Positions 22,560-36,200 of a DNA stretch of 64,000 nucleotides are shown in pieces. The notes under the pieces were generated by a model. That model did not search any database, was not told the DNA's origin, and saw nothing but the letters and a program-made list of their open reading frames with translations. Each line of letters starts with the position of its first letter. Within the stretch, counting starts at the first letter, position 1. Source of the stretch: Podarcis raffonei. Lineage: Eukaryota; Chordata; Lepidosauria; Squamata; Lacertidae. The position numbers were made by a program, and so were the translations under genes. The stretch is taken from positions 25,228,304-25,292,303 of the forward strand of contig NC_070605.1 in NCBI RefSeq assembly GCF_027172205.1, in the 5' to 3' direction.

Positions 22560-22830
22560 CCAAACCCCGTCCTTATGCTCGCGCTAGAAAGTAGGACGTG
22601 ACCAAAACTCTGGGCGCGCTAAGGATGCAGTAGCTTCACCTTGTGCTACTGCGCATGCTCTAATGCCTTCCCCTTCCCGAGCAGAGCGTTCTCGTCGCTA
22701 AGCAACCTGAAGGGGTGCATTGTGGGCTTGCGAGGGAGAGGTATAGGCCCTAACGTTGACAACGACCCGGGGCTGCGTCGGTCGCCCGAGTAGAGGGAGG
22801 GAAGGCAGCACGGACTTGCTGGACGTCTGA
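22560..22830 (+). promoter_or_regulatory. IFT88: IFT88 GC-rich promoter
   Basis: A short CpG-rich stretch (tatgctcgcgctagaaagta, ctctgggcgcgctaagg, gggctgcgtcggtcgcccga) in AT-rich surroundings, 1.4 kb before the IFT88 start codon. It contains an X-box-like site at 22694. The exact transcription start cannot be read. A possible first donor (gggagag|gtatag) lies at 22740/22741. Confidence 0.7.
22694..22706 (+). promoter_or_regulatory. IFT88: RFX X-box-like site
   Basis: The sequence gtcgctaagcaac consists of two imperfect inverted half-sites (GTcGCt and AGCAAC) separated by one base. It resembles the X-box bound by RFX factors that control ciliary genes. It lies in the CpG-rich IFT88 promoter. 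IFT genes are known RFX targets; binding here is inferred. Confidence 0.6.
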
Positions 22831-22970
22831 CAAATTTCCTGAATATTGGTTGTCAATCTTATTACGCTTACAGGTTTTTTAAAATTTTATTATTCTGTAA
22901 TTATTTTACTGTTTTGAAAAATATTTTCAGCAGTGTAACTCTCGTTTTGGTGTTTGCTTTTACTGTATAG

Positions 22971-23037
22971 GAAAACCGACACAACTGGAGTAGCTAATCG
23001 CAGCTCCCGACTCTAGAAGAGTTTAACGTCCATTGAG
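22971..23037 (+). other. IFT88: candidate IFT88 5' untranslated exon end
   Basis: A gtaagc donor follows gag at 23037, and a tactgtatag acceptor-like site precedes 22971. The intervening 67 bases are a plausible non-coding exon that would splice to 24122. Read in the IFT88 frame it has a stop codon (TAG) and no ATG, so the protein would start in the next exon. It could equally be the end of a longer first exon. Confidence 0.45.
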
Positions 23038-24127
23038 GTAAGCATGAAATTTTAATAAGTTTTTCTTTAAAAAACACTTTGGGGTTTTTGCTGTGATGGT
23101 TTGTATAGGGTTTTTCCCGTGGTGATTTGTAATGCAAATACAAATATCAGTAAGAAACTGATTTTGCTGGTGCAAGAGCATCGGTGATGCAAGTTAACTG
23201 TTACACAAAAGTGTGTGCCGATGCGGCTGAGGGATTACTATCTGTTTAAACGCTGTTAGGAATTATCACTGTGGGCGTAGTAGACAGGATTTTTGTTAGG
23301 GGTGGCAGGCTTTTGTTGGAGGCAGAATCTCAGATTTGTATTGATTTTTATGGATTGGGGGGGGGCAACTGCCCTTTGCCCCCCCTTGGCTATGCCCATG
23401 ATTATAACTTTTCTGATTTATTCCATTAGAAGTATATACTTGATCCTTATCAGTCTGGCTTTATTGCTTGCAACTGATGGTCATTACATTGTGAACCACA
23501 AAAAAAGCAAGGCATTCCAAGAGCAAGTTAAAAATGTAACAACTTTTAGGACTGCAGGTTATCAAAAGAATGTTATAAAGTTCCCAAAATCATTTGATTT
23601 AACAATCTCCCTGGCAGTTGTCACTGTTATAGGTTCTATAATAAAAATGTAACTTCCTCACAGCTAGCACCTATAAAGCTACTTTAGGTAACCAGCTTGT
23701 CTACATTGGCCAGCACAGTAGTCATCTAATTTTGAAAAGCTGCTTAGTAAATTTTGAAATGAATAGAGGGACCTTTCCATAGGTAGATTGCATAAAGGAC
23801 AACACAGGATATACCACACAGTGTTTTTGATCTGGCCTGATCCACAAACACAAAGACTATACTTTGTTGGGCTGTTAAATAATTTATTCAGAAAATATTC
23901 TGTGAGCATAAACTGATCCCAGAAGAAAAAGACTTAAGTTGCACACTTATTTGTAACAACCAGTGAACGCAATAAGACTTGAGCAGACACTCCTAATTGG
24001 AAGATACCTCAGAAGTAATCTTGTTCAATACATAATTTATATGTTGTAACAATTTATGTAAGTGGACTAACTGAATGCTGAAGATAAAGGTAAATATTTT
24101 AACGTAGTCAATGTTTTATAGGTTAAA

Positions 24128-24217
24128 ATGATGAAAAATGTCCACCTGGCAACCGAAGCAGATGAAGATGATATTTATTCTGGTTACAATGACTATAATC
24201 CTACCTTTGATACAGAG
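24128..24217 (+). CDS. IFT88: IFT88 coding exon 1
   Basis: The acceptor (ttttatag) precedes 24122 and the donor (gtaaaa) follows 24217. ATG at 24128 is followed directly by a second ATG. It encodes residues 1-30, including DEDDIYSGYNDYNPTFD, matching the acidic human N-terminus. Human isoforms with an upstream MKFTNT extension need an exon not recognised here. Confidence 0.93.
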
Positions 24218-27200
24218 GTAAAAATATGGTGATACCAAGTTTATATGTGGATATTTTACAGTTTTGGTGTGATAAGGAAGCACATGCCCTGTTTCCATGA
24301 CCATCTGCTACAATGCATAGAAGCGGAAATGAAAATATGCAGAACAGTTTGGATCAGCGTAATTGATATTAAAAAGCTTGAGCTAGTGAAATAATGTACT
24401 ACTTTGAGTCTGCATACAAATGTAGCAAAGGCCATGGGTGATATCCAATGTAAGCCATACTCGAAGTCAACCTGCTGTAACTTAAGCCCATTAATTTAAG
24501 TGGGTTTAGTCTGAGCATGATTTCATTCTCTATCACCCTATAAGAACAAGTTAGTGAAATCAAATGAAATGCGTGTCTGTATTATCTAACTACACCAGCA
24601 AACAAAATGAATTGCAAAGTTAATTATTCCAATGTTTATCTTTTTTTATGTTGTTTTAGGATTTAGAGAATGATCCAGCTTTTCAACAAGCTGTGAAAAC
24701 TAGTCATGGTAGAAGACCTCCTGTAAGTAAATATTAAGAATTAAAATATATCAAAGTAAGCATGTGTAAGCACTTCTAGAAGCTGCATTTCTGCTGTAAC
24801 AAGTTCAGCCTATATGCTTATTAGTCCCACTAAGTTCATCAAGTCTTTCTTTCTGCTGAGTATGCTTAAGATAGCAGCAGCCTTTGCTATTTTCATGCCC
24901 AGCAGAAGTAGCATGTGTAGTGCCATAACTTTCCTCAGCTATTCTCCTGTACCTTTCATTGTGAAGTTTGCACTTTTCTTACATTTGTGCCCTTGGGACT
25001 TCGCAAGTAGTTTTCTTCTGTAATAAGACTCCAAATATGTGACTCTCAGTTGTGCCCCTTGGAATGTTTTGCTCAGAAAAGCATGCTAAGATTCCCGAGA
25101 TGCAGTAAGGACAACATATTATGAACAAGCACTGAACATATGCAGTAATTAGCAAGTTATTAGAATTGAACAGAAATGTGCAAAGGGGCAATGAAAGTTT
25201 TCCTTGATAACTGCACAGAAGTAACCACTTAAGTATTCATCTATGTATGTTTCATCATTCTAGTCAAGCACTGTTCATACTGACTAGCAGTACTTCTCAA
25301 ACCCAGCTCTTCAAAGTCCAGAGCAGAGGGTTTTTTTCTGAGACTAGCTACATGAGATTCCTTAAAGAAAGATTCTGGGGGCCATATCTGTGGCCTCATA
25401 CCCACAAGGTACATACTTTCTTGCTGAGCAACAGATGATTTTCTATCAGTGTTGACTTTCTGATCAACCATTTAGTAATACAGTAGGTTGGTCTGTTGCT
25501 TCAATAGATCTGATATGTTATGAATGCCCCTGTTTTTGGACAGTAGGAGACAGTCTTGTCTGAATTCTGTGAGAGTCACAACTTTTTAGTCTCTTGTCAA
25601 GAGGTTGCTCCAAAAACACAACATGATGACATTAAAACAATTTTGTATTTTCTCACGAATAAAGGGAAAAAACATTTTTAGAAATTGGTATGTAGCTTAC
25701 TGTAATTTTCTGTAGTAATTATATTTTTAATACAGTATGCTAGTTTCTTTGAATGAATACATCATTCTTGCTTAACCTTTAATCTTTTCTAATAAGCTTA
25801 CAGCCAAAGTTCCAGGTACATCAGGTTCACGACCCTTAGCTACTGGATATGGGGTAGGTTTTTATTTTGTACTGAAATTTACTCAGCTTTTCTTTCTTTG
25901 GCTCAGCACTTTCTCCAATGAACCAATACACGTTGCTGTTTAATTTCTGATTCCAATAAGCCTATACGGTTGCATAGCGATGGGTCTCACATTATGCATA
26001 GATGTAACAGGGATTAATGCCCTACAGTGACAAGTGAAGTTCTTTGGCTGAAGAATCTCAGGGTGGTCTTCAGGTCACATAGTACAAACCCAGGAACTGG
26101 TCCTGGTACTTGTTGGCATTTGTCTTTCTCATGGTTTGTTTCACCTGCCATTCTTTGAATGAGATTACTTTCCCACTTCAGAGAACATCAGTGTGAAGCT
26201 AGTGTTGCTTGTGCAGGGTGGAGAAGACAATTGGAGTTGTATCTTTCTCTGCTGCAGTTTAGAAATCTGGTATCTGCAGTGAGAGTTCCCATCCTTAGTT
26301 CTGTAAATTCTGTAATAGAGCAGTGTTCCCTTTATGCTGTTAGAACAGTGTCCTCTGAGATCCAGCCCTGTTCTTCCCTTAGAAGCAGAGCATGCAGTGA
26401 TTATTGACTTTAAATATTTTCTTACATTGTGCTAGTCAAAGACAACACTATCTTCATCAATGGGCAGACCAATGACAGCAGCTGTACAGGTAATATTGCT
26501 ACAATTCTTTATAGTTTATAGACAAGCATCAGTGTAATGTATAGATCAAGTCAAGAGACAGGTCACTATGGTGAAGAGTTGAACTTCAAGCAGACAGAAA
26601 AGAGATGAGAAAAAGGGGTGGGAGAACAAAACTCAATGAACACAACATTACATTTAATCTGTCTTTTTCTAAGCTATCATTATCTGTTTGTTTCTTCATA
26701 ATTGTCGTATTTATCATGGGCTTCTAAAAGCTGAAAGTGTGTCTAGATTAAAACAAGCTTACACCTTTTCACGTATCTGCTTATTGCTTGGTTTGGTGTA
26801 TTTCCAAACATAGACCGGTTTCTTTCACATGCTGCAGAAGATGGAGGAATCTGCAGTAGGTAAGAAGCTAGAAAAGTTTCAGGTTGTGTTGTGTTGCCAC
26901 CAGGTTACAGGAGGGGTAAGCATGGTCAAATTCCTGAAGATGTTCTGTACTGCAACATTTGAAAGTACCTCTCTGGCATCAAGTCTGAAATGTGCTTCTT
27001 GTCTTGTAATACAGTTAAATGCAGAAGCTGTGCTCTCATCACTTAGATTAATCCAAGTGATTAATCAGCCAGTAAAAGCAGGGGTCCAGAGGGCATGTGA
27101 TCAGTTGCACCTCTGTGACTATCCTGTCCGCATCATCAGGCTGCTTCAACTGGATTTGGTTTGGTAGCATCCAAGTCACTTTGAAATCAGATGACTTTGC

Positions 27201-30200
27201 CCTCAAAGTTTCTTGCAAAGCTCTTACAGCTAGTTACCATGTACTCCAGGAGTCTGTCCCTTGAATCTGGGGTAATGAGTCTCTGGTCCTCATGCAACAA
27301 CCCTGTCAGCTGATTCCTCAAGGATGCAATAGATGCAGTGAATAATGACTTCTTTGCTGCCTTCACCCATGTGGTAGGCATGATTATGTGTCATAGTGTG
27401 TGTTCAGTTGGCTTCAGAGCAAGATTTTCAATCCAGTCTTCATATAGCCTGCTTCATCAACCACAGCTCCTTGGAGTACCAGGGAACAATACAATGTCCA
27501 CCATTTCTCAGCCTTTTGGTATTGTACCTTTGTTAGTCTTTCTTACATTGGAAGCCCCTGAAGAAGGGCTACCAATAATGATTTGCCAGCATCCTGAGAC
27601 AATGTAACATATCATCTAATGGGAGCAATCCATTAGTAAAACCATTGTCTCCTTTCCCCCATTCGTTATACAGGGGTGGGGGAAAACTTCAACGTATATT
27701 GTGCAGCCTTTTGCTATGTCTAAACTTGATCAGTATTTTAGAAATGGTAAAATTAGATTGTTTAAAGAGAATATTGTAAGATTATTCTGAATACCTCTAA
27801 GACTGATGCATTTTAGTAAAGTACATTTACTGAGAAGTAAGGCTCACTGGGTTCAGTGGGGTTTGCTCCAAAGTAAGCATGTAGAGCAGCAGCAGAGACT
27901 ATAAAAGAAGAGGCAGCATTTATCACCTGTGATCTTAGCATGGTGGGGCTACAGTACTAAATTCTGAGATAAGCCTCTGCTGCTGCCTTTTTCTATCGAA
28001 GAAAGGGTATCTTCCTGCTCTATGACTTCAGGTTTGAATTGCCTGGTGCCATGTGGCATCAGGTGCTTGGTGGGTGAGTGGCTCTGCCCATTTGTCAAAA
28101 TGGCCTGTGAAGGGTGGGCCAGTTTGTTTATTCTGTGAACTGCTGTGAGATCTTTTAATGAAGGGTTGTACATAAAATTAATGAATAATAACAATAAATA
28201 ATAATTCTTGGATGTAGTCCTGGCCAGTTGCCATTCTCCATCTCTGTTGTAGAGTATTGCAATCTTGACAGGAGTTCAACTAGTGTATTTATTATAGAGT
28301 ACCTAAAAGGTCATATAATTCAGTGTGATATAATTTATAAAGCCCTGCTTCCTCAGTTATCCATATAAATAAGCTTTTGTTTTTAAAGGATGGTGTTGCT
28401 CGACCGATGACAGCAGTTCAGGCAGCAGGTTACACCAAAGCAGTTTCCAGAGGTACAGTTTTAGAAGAATCCTTGGCAATATTAGGTTTTTTAAAAGCCT
28501 TGGGAAGGCACTTTCTTACAGTTCACACTGTTTACTAATCTGCAGGTTCTGTATTTGATCCTCTTGGTCAAGCAAGGGGACCAGCTCCTCCCCTAGAAAC
28601 AAAGAATGAAGATAGGTATGTGGACAATGTTTGACTTTTGCAGTTAAATGCTTCAGATCTGTTTTGTTGTTGTTCAGTAATTTTTCATTAAGATTCCACC
28701 ATTTGTGTATCTTGATTCTGAAGAGAAAGAAAAGAATATGATGAGAAGAGGCTTTTTGCTGGGCCTTTATTTTTCTTAGGTTGCTACAATATGGTTTTGA
28801 TAATGTAGCAGTGGTCCTGGGTTCTCTCACTATATGGTCAGTTGTACAAAGTTTAGCTTGCTTTCTGTGGGAAAGTGCCTTGCTGTCACGTTTTGATTTT
28901 TTAATATATAAGCTAATAAGTTAACAACAGAGCTGCATTTAGCTATATATCTACTAGCATGAATGAATTAAAAAATATATTATTTACATGTTGGTGGATC
29001 TGCAGACATAAATCAGAATGAGGTTGGTCAGCTGTGCACAATAACAGCAGAATCTTAAAGCAGCCAAAAATAACAGGCCTTCAGATGGAGAGTAGGGTCC
29101 TGCAGTGTGAAGGAAGAATCACTGGAATTGGAGGAGGGGCACCTTTCATTGGTGGAAGTGCCTTTCTGCTCATGCAAAGCACATTTGAATCCAACCCCTT
29201 GATGGTAGCAGGCAAACTCCTACATCTGAAGAGAGTATTCTATAAATGTACCACCAGAGAAGACTCCCATCACCAGCTTAGTCAGTTGTTGTTGTTTTTA
29301 AAAAGCACACATTACCAGTGGTGTTTAATTTTTGTCATGGTATTTGTAGATCTTCATGATAATTTTATTCCATTGTGTTCCCTAACTTTAGTCCAGAGGG
29401 AAAGATTAAGCAGTTGGAAAAAAAAGTGAACGAGTTAGTTGAAGAAAGCTGCATTGCTCACAGTTGCGGAGACTTAAAGTTGGTAAGTCATAGCCTTTCA
29501 TTTAAGCTGCTGCTTTCAGCTTAGTTGGCATACTGATAGCTGAAGCATATGAGACGGCTGCCACAAAGAAAGCTTGCCTGTGGAAGCATTCCGTGAACAT
29601 CCCATAACATAGGAAGTCATTTGCCACACAAATTGGCCCATTCATTTGTTAGAGGTAACACAGTGGTGGTGCACTTGTGCAGAGCCATCAATCACTGACT
29701 CCCTTGTGTTAAGATACTGACATATGCAAGTATATTTATATGTGATATTGTACATAAAACACTTAAATTGACTAGCACTTCACCACTGGCCTGTCTATTT
29801 CAGACACAGTACACTTCCTCCTGGAAGAAATGCAGCCTGTTTCTGTTCTCAAAATGCATTTCTTAGAACCCAAGCCATGGAAACTCTCCTGGCTATTTAG
29901 TGTCCGTAAACTATATAGAGACAGATGTAGATTGTTTACTAGCTCCCTGATGTGTGTGTATTTGTCCCTAAAGAAACACTATTGAATTTAGCCAGAAAGT
30001 ACAATGAGAGCTGCAGTTTCTACTATATATCCAATTTAATCATTCTTTCTGTGTGAATATGCTGTTTCTTGTTCTTTTACTGTTCTTCCCCTTATTGTCT
30101 TTATGTATGCTATAAAAATGTGTTTGTATAAGTGAAAATAAATTGTTTCATACAATATTTTCTAAAGAAGGGCAGAAGGTGCTACTGAAATGTGATTTGT

Positions 30201-33200
30201 TTCTTTAAGGCTCTTGAAAAAGCGAAAGATGCTGGAAGAAAGGAAAGAGCTTTAGTAAGACAACGTGAACAAACTATGTCTCCTGCCAACATCAACCTAG
30301 ATCTTACTTACACTGTAAGTACTTGTCTATTTAGCAGATCAGTTTCTGTCCTACCCTTTCTCAAGGACTTGAGGAAGGTAATGACAGTTCAGGGGGAAAA
30401 ATATGTACAAGAAGAACAGTATTCCAGTTTATTAAATAGAGTGCATGTCTAAAATGTGAAGAATGGTGATATTCACATGTGAATGCTGACACTCGGATGA
30501 ATTTTGTAAATGCCTAAAATTAGAACTATACATTGTCCTGCCTCTACAATATTAATTCAGCTACCTGGGATCTAGGGGGATTTAGTGAAGGAAGGGAGGG
30601 AGACAAGGCATCCCTGAAATACTGTCTTCTCCATAGTGAAGCCAGTTGCTGGTGTTGTCATTCCATTATGCTGCTGCTGCTTCTGGCTCCTCCAGGGGGC
30701 AGCTACTCTCTTGCTACTATGCTGACTGATGCATCATTTGGGATTATGAAATTCAAAGTTGGTTGTTTCTATCATATGATGTAAATGTTCTCACTTATTT
30801 TCTTTCAGGTGCTCTTTAATTTGGCCAGCCAGTACTCTGCTAATGAAATGTATGCAGAAGCATTAAATACCTATCAGGTCATAGTGAAAAACAAGATGTT
30901 TGTCAATGGAGGTAGGTTACACCCACAAAACCCAAACATTCAAATCAGTTATTGGGTACATCCTAGGAGATGGGGACTCTTGGTCAGTGTCTTTAATTTG
31001 CATTAAAACGAGTGAGAAGTGAGAATCGGCAGCATCTCCTGATCCAACTCTGAATTCTGATTGTGTTATTGTGATTAGTTTGAAATCTGAAGTCATATAT
31101 ATTTGTAAACTTACAAATTCTGTACAGATGCCAAATACTGGTTGCTTTCAGCTAAGATGACTTTATACTGCTATAGTTTGTTTCCTTCAAAAATAATTTG
31201 ATAAATTCACAACCTCCCTCTTTTCAAAGTCACGTTTATTCCAAACACAAATGCACTTTTGGAGTCAATTCAGATTTTCCTATTAGGTTAAAACATGCAG
31301 GAAAAGGTACTGGGAACAAGTCCAAACCTACCCCAGCCTGCCTGCTCCCCCCTGCACTGCCACTGCTCCCCACTTTCCCTTGGTAGAAGCCAGGTTAAGA
31401 GAGTAGATTCAAGCTAGTTTTGTGCTGGGCAAGAAGTTGCTTTTTACTCAAGGAGAATGGGCAACTGGAGAGTTTATGCTATCCTAAGGCCTGCTACTAC
31501 ACTCCTTAACCTGGCAGAAAATGAACCAAACTTTTTTTTATGCCATTGCTTGTTGCCACCAATAGTAGTTTCCCATTTCAAGCAATCACATAATCATTTC
31601 GCCAGCAGATTGCTCATCCTTGCCTAGTAATTTAAAGGCTGCAGATTCATCTGTATCCAAGGTATAGATTTTCTGCATGTAACCCGAGTAAAATCCTGTG
31701 CGAGTCATGGGATACATCTGTGTCTCATTCTGTGCATTGTTTAATAGGCATGCTGAAGGTGAACATGGCAAATATTTATTTGAAGCAGAGAAACTATTCA
31801 AAAGCTATCAAATTTTACCGAATGGCTCTAGATCAGATTGCAAGTGTCCATAAAGAAATGAGGTGAGTTCCAACGAGAATAACTTTGACATTATTTGCTT
31901 ATAATAATGTGATAAAAACAGTTAGAAAAAACTTTATAATAAGTTATAAAAACAAAAATTGCCTAAGGAGGTCCACCAGGCTTGGTTTCTTCCTATTTTT
32001 TGGAGGCTAGTTCAGACGTTTCTGTGTAGACGGGTTTTCAATTGATTTAACTTCTGTCTTTGTTTTATCTTGGGGCCAAAGTTTACATGATGGAGGCAGT
32101 CATGCCTGTGCATTCACCTATCTGCCCTCTTCATGTATAATGTTGAGAGGAGGAGTGTCTAACATTAACAATATACAAATTTAGTATTTGTTATTACACA
32201 AATTAAATAAATAAATAAATAAATAGCATTAACAGCAGCATGTGAACATGGATGAGAGCCAGGTTGCACTCTTGTTGCATCTCCATTACTTTGGGCATTT
32301 TTCTTCCACTCTACTAGCAGTGAGCCAGGCTGGGAAATACCAAGGGAGGTAAAGTGGGGAAAGTTTCATCTCCACTCACAGTCTGCCCCTTTTAATATAA
32401 ATTATTGTCATTATAATCATCATCTTCCTACCCTACACCCCTATTTATGGTTAAATGGGGCTGACACATGGCTGTTTTTGGCCTAGTTTGGCCCTTGACT
32501 GGTTGCTGTTTTATTGTTTATAATATTGATTACATTGTTTAAATTGCATCCATTGCATTTGAACTGAAGTGTAAGCCGAACTACTAGTAGTATTTTTCAA
32601 TCTACTCCTGTACGATAAGGTTCTAATGGTTATTTACTTATTTAGGATTAAAATAATGCAGAACATTGGAGTCGCATTTATTAAGACTGGCCAATATACA
32701 GACGCCATTAGCTCATTTGAGCACATTATGAGCACATCGCCAAACCTAAAAGCAGGCTTCAACTTGATCCTTTGCTATTTTGCTACTGGAGACAGAGAAC
32801 AAATGAAAAAGGCTTTCCAGAAATTAATTGCGGTGCCACTGGGAATTGATGATGACGACAAATACATTTCACAAGGAGTAAGTAGGAGCAAAGTTATATC
32901 TCCAATTCATAGGGCAAATAAGCTTGAGATGTTGATTACAGGGGTTCTTTGTTGGTATATTCCAGTGGTAGTGTTGGTTCAAATCCCACATGTGTCATGC
33001 TGAGAGGGGGATGAGCTGCTTAGCTCGGGGCTGTTGGTCTAGGGCAGGGGTGGGGGCCCTTGAGCTGGGGGTGGGGGCCACATCTCTTCCCTTTGGGACT
33101 TTCCCCTCCCCAGTCCACAACCCTCACTGACCTTGTTTGAATGCATTTGGGTGAATGGATTGCAGTTCTGAACTGTAATGATGCCTCTTGCTTGTCTGTG

Positions 33201-36200
33201 GAAGGGATAATGTGTTTAGAAACTCCAACTTTTGCATAGTTGCAATGCAGTCTATTGTAGTTCTTTCAGCATTCTGTTACCAACAGTGACCAGCCAGATG
33301 CCGCTGAGAAAACTATAAGCATGGCATGCAAGCAACAACTCTTTCCTCTTGTTGTCCCCTTTGGGGGGGGGGGAAGTAATTATTTTTCTGATAAAAAATA
33401 TGACATGTAATGTACTGTAGTTTAGTCTGTTCTCATATGTATATGTGGGTTTGTATACATCCTCATCTGCTGTTGATGTAGCTGTAGTGAATAGACATTT
33501 ATTTGCCTTATTTAGGATGATACACATACAAACCTACTGATTGAAGCTATTAAAAACGACAGCTTGCGGCAAATGGAGCGTGAAAGGTAAAGTTTGAAGT
33601 CCTTTCAAAGTTGCACCATCATAGTGTGTTCTATGAATGTGTGGAACAGCTGAACAGAGGTCTAGTCTAGATTACTGATTAAGCAAATATTGAACTCTCA
33701 CCTTTTTTTTCTTTGCCATCCCTGTTTTTCTATGTAACTTCAAGTACCCATGTTCAGTCCTATTTGAGCTTTTTGTTTAGCTTTGCTTTTCTATTTTTAT
33801 TTTTTACACTTCTGCAAACATATGGTTTTCCCCAAGTCCCTCTTGTGTGTGGATGGTACTCCTTTGGCTACCTAAGGATCCAGACTCAAAGAATGAGTTC
33901 ACTATTACTATATAGGATGTAGACACTACTACTGTTAATGCATCGGATGAAGTGCTTGTATAGTTCACAAATGTTTATGCCATAATATATCCATTAGTTT
34001 TTAAGGTGCCGCAAGACTCTTGGTGTTGTGTTCTGCTTCTATATGTTTGTGATATTTGTTTGAAATAATTTTTTGTGCTTTAAAGGAAAGCTACAGCAGA
34101 AAAGTATATCATGACGGCTGCTAAACTAATTGCTCCAGCGATTGAAACATCATTTGCTGTAGGCTATGATTGGTAGGTGGCATTTTTTCAGCTGAGTTGC
34201 CTTTCTCAGATCACTTATCTCAGAAAACTCACATGTAAGTCAGTGGTTCACCAATTACAGCCTGTAGTAGTTTGGCCCAAGCTATGTATACCATTTTCTG
34301 CTTGTAGGCAGAAAATGGTTAGGCAACTATCTGTAAACAAACAATAAATGTCCATAAAAATAGCAAAATAATATCACCAGTAAATAAAGAGTTCACTTGT
34401 AATATGTTGTATTACAAGTCAACTCTTTATTTACTGTGTTTGCTATTGTTTAAGATAAAACTGATTTGGGAAAGAAACTACTTTTGCCAATTATATGGAT
34501 GTTTATTGTTTGTTTACAGATGATATTATCTTGGTGATATTATCTTGTGTCGATTGCAGTAATCATTGTATCACCACCCTGTTCATTGTTTTCTTGCATT
34601 ACAGTTCATCATTTTAAAATGTGGCAATTCCTAAAGGTTTAAATGTTAAGCTCTTAATTCAGCAACCACATGATGTTCTCCCTAGGGTTACAATGAAACA
34701 AGTCACAGTTCATTCATAGTATACATGCCTGTCAGACCTCCAGAGTGTAAATCCTAATCTGAGAAGTGGTACTATAGGTAGTGGCTCAGAAAGAGAGCTG
34801 TGAGCTAGGAAATCCCTGGTTCAAATCACACCACAGCCATAAACGTCCTCATTGGCCTTTGGCAAGCAGCTATCGCTCAGTCTCAGTCTGAAGCATAGTA
34901 ATATTGCAATAGTAATAATACTGAGCCACCATACAGGGCCGCTATAAGTCAGGCCTGTGGAATTTTTCACTTGCCAAGATAGACTCAGTGCATTAGCCTG
35001 TTAATAGACCACCAAGTGTATAATAAGCCTCTGTTGCCTGTTTGCAACTGTAAACAAGCACGTCGTTTGTTTGGATCCTAAAACCAATATATTGGATTCG
35101 CCTGTAACTCATGCTTGGCAAAAACTGTACAGTTGCTTTCTTGACTTAGAGAGGCTCACTGCAACCAATAATTTCTCTCTTTTTTATTCTGTTCCAGGTG
35201 TGTAGAAATGGTTAAAGCTTCTCAGTATGTGGAGTTAGCCAATGACCTGGAAATTAATAAAGCAATTACATATTTGAGGCAAAAGGACTTTAATCAGGTA
35301 TGATGGTGCACATAGCTTCCCCCTTATTTTATCCTTACAACCACCCTGTAATGCAGATTAGGCTGCAAATATCTGACTACCCCAGCCACCGTGACAGTCT
35401 GTATTCTAAGCAGTGGCATTTGCCACCAATCACTACTTGTTTTCTTGGAGATCATAGAATTGTAGTTAGAAGGGATCTCTAGGGTCATCTAGTCCAGCCT
35501 CCTGCAATGCAGGAATCTCATACATGACAGATGGCCATCCAACCTCTGCTTAAAAATCTCCCAGGAAGAATAATCCACCACCTCTCATGGGAGTCTGTTC
35601 CATGGTCGAGCAGCTCTTACTGTCAGAAGGTTCTTCCTGATGTTTAGCCAGAATCTCCTTTTCTTGTAACTCGGATCCTTGCAGTTATTCCAGGTAGCCA
35701 GTGGGAAAATTTTTGCTGTGCTCCTAAGCTTGCCTCTAACTACTGCAAGGTCCAGGGCAAGCTGCACTCACTCTTGCCCTTGTTAGCAAGTGATACCATA
35801 ATGAAATAAAAAGTGTGCCATCTACACACTGATATTATAGGAATGCTGTGGTTGACAATGAGATAGTGGGCAATGAGATCAACTGGCTATATTTGACTGG
35901 TCCTTTGACCAAAGTGCCAACTCTTGATAGGATTGGTTTGTGTAATGTGTCTGTCCTAAATGTTTCTCTTCCACTCATACATTTAATTTATTGGTGTTCA
36001 GCTCAGTTTATCTCTCTGTTTATCAAAATGTTACTTTTCCTTTCCTTTTAATTATTCCTTTCCTTCTTTTGTACTATCTCTCCCATTTTGTTTGGTACTG
36101 TAAGTATGAAGAGGTAGGTACAATACCAATACCTATTACAATATGAAATTTGCATAGGTTTAGTGTAGTTTGTCAGTCTTTCAAAGAATCAGCAGCACTT

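Larger units (their letters stand above)
19193..22690. other. CRYL1-IFT88 divergent intergenic region
   Basis: It holds the CRYL1 upstream region, a short CR1-like piece at 19905-19975, a dispersed short repeat near 20108, a compound microsatellite and a TA-flanked MITE at 21485. No gene was recognised. Confidence 0.8.
26490..28388 (+). other. IFT88: IFT88 intron 4
   Basis: A 1.9-kb intron with an L2-like fragment at about 27030-27480 and a dispersed short repeat at 27822. Nothing else recognised. Confidence 0.8.
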
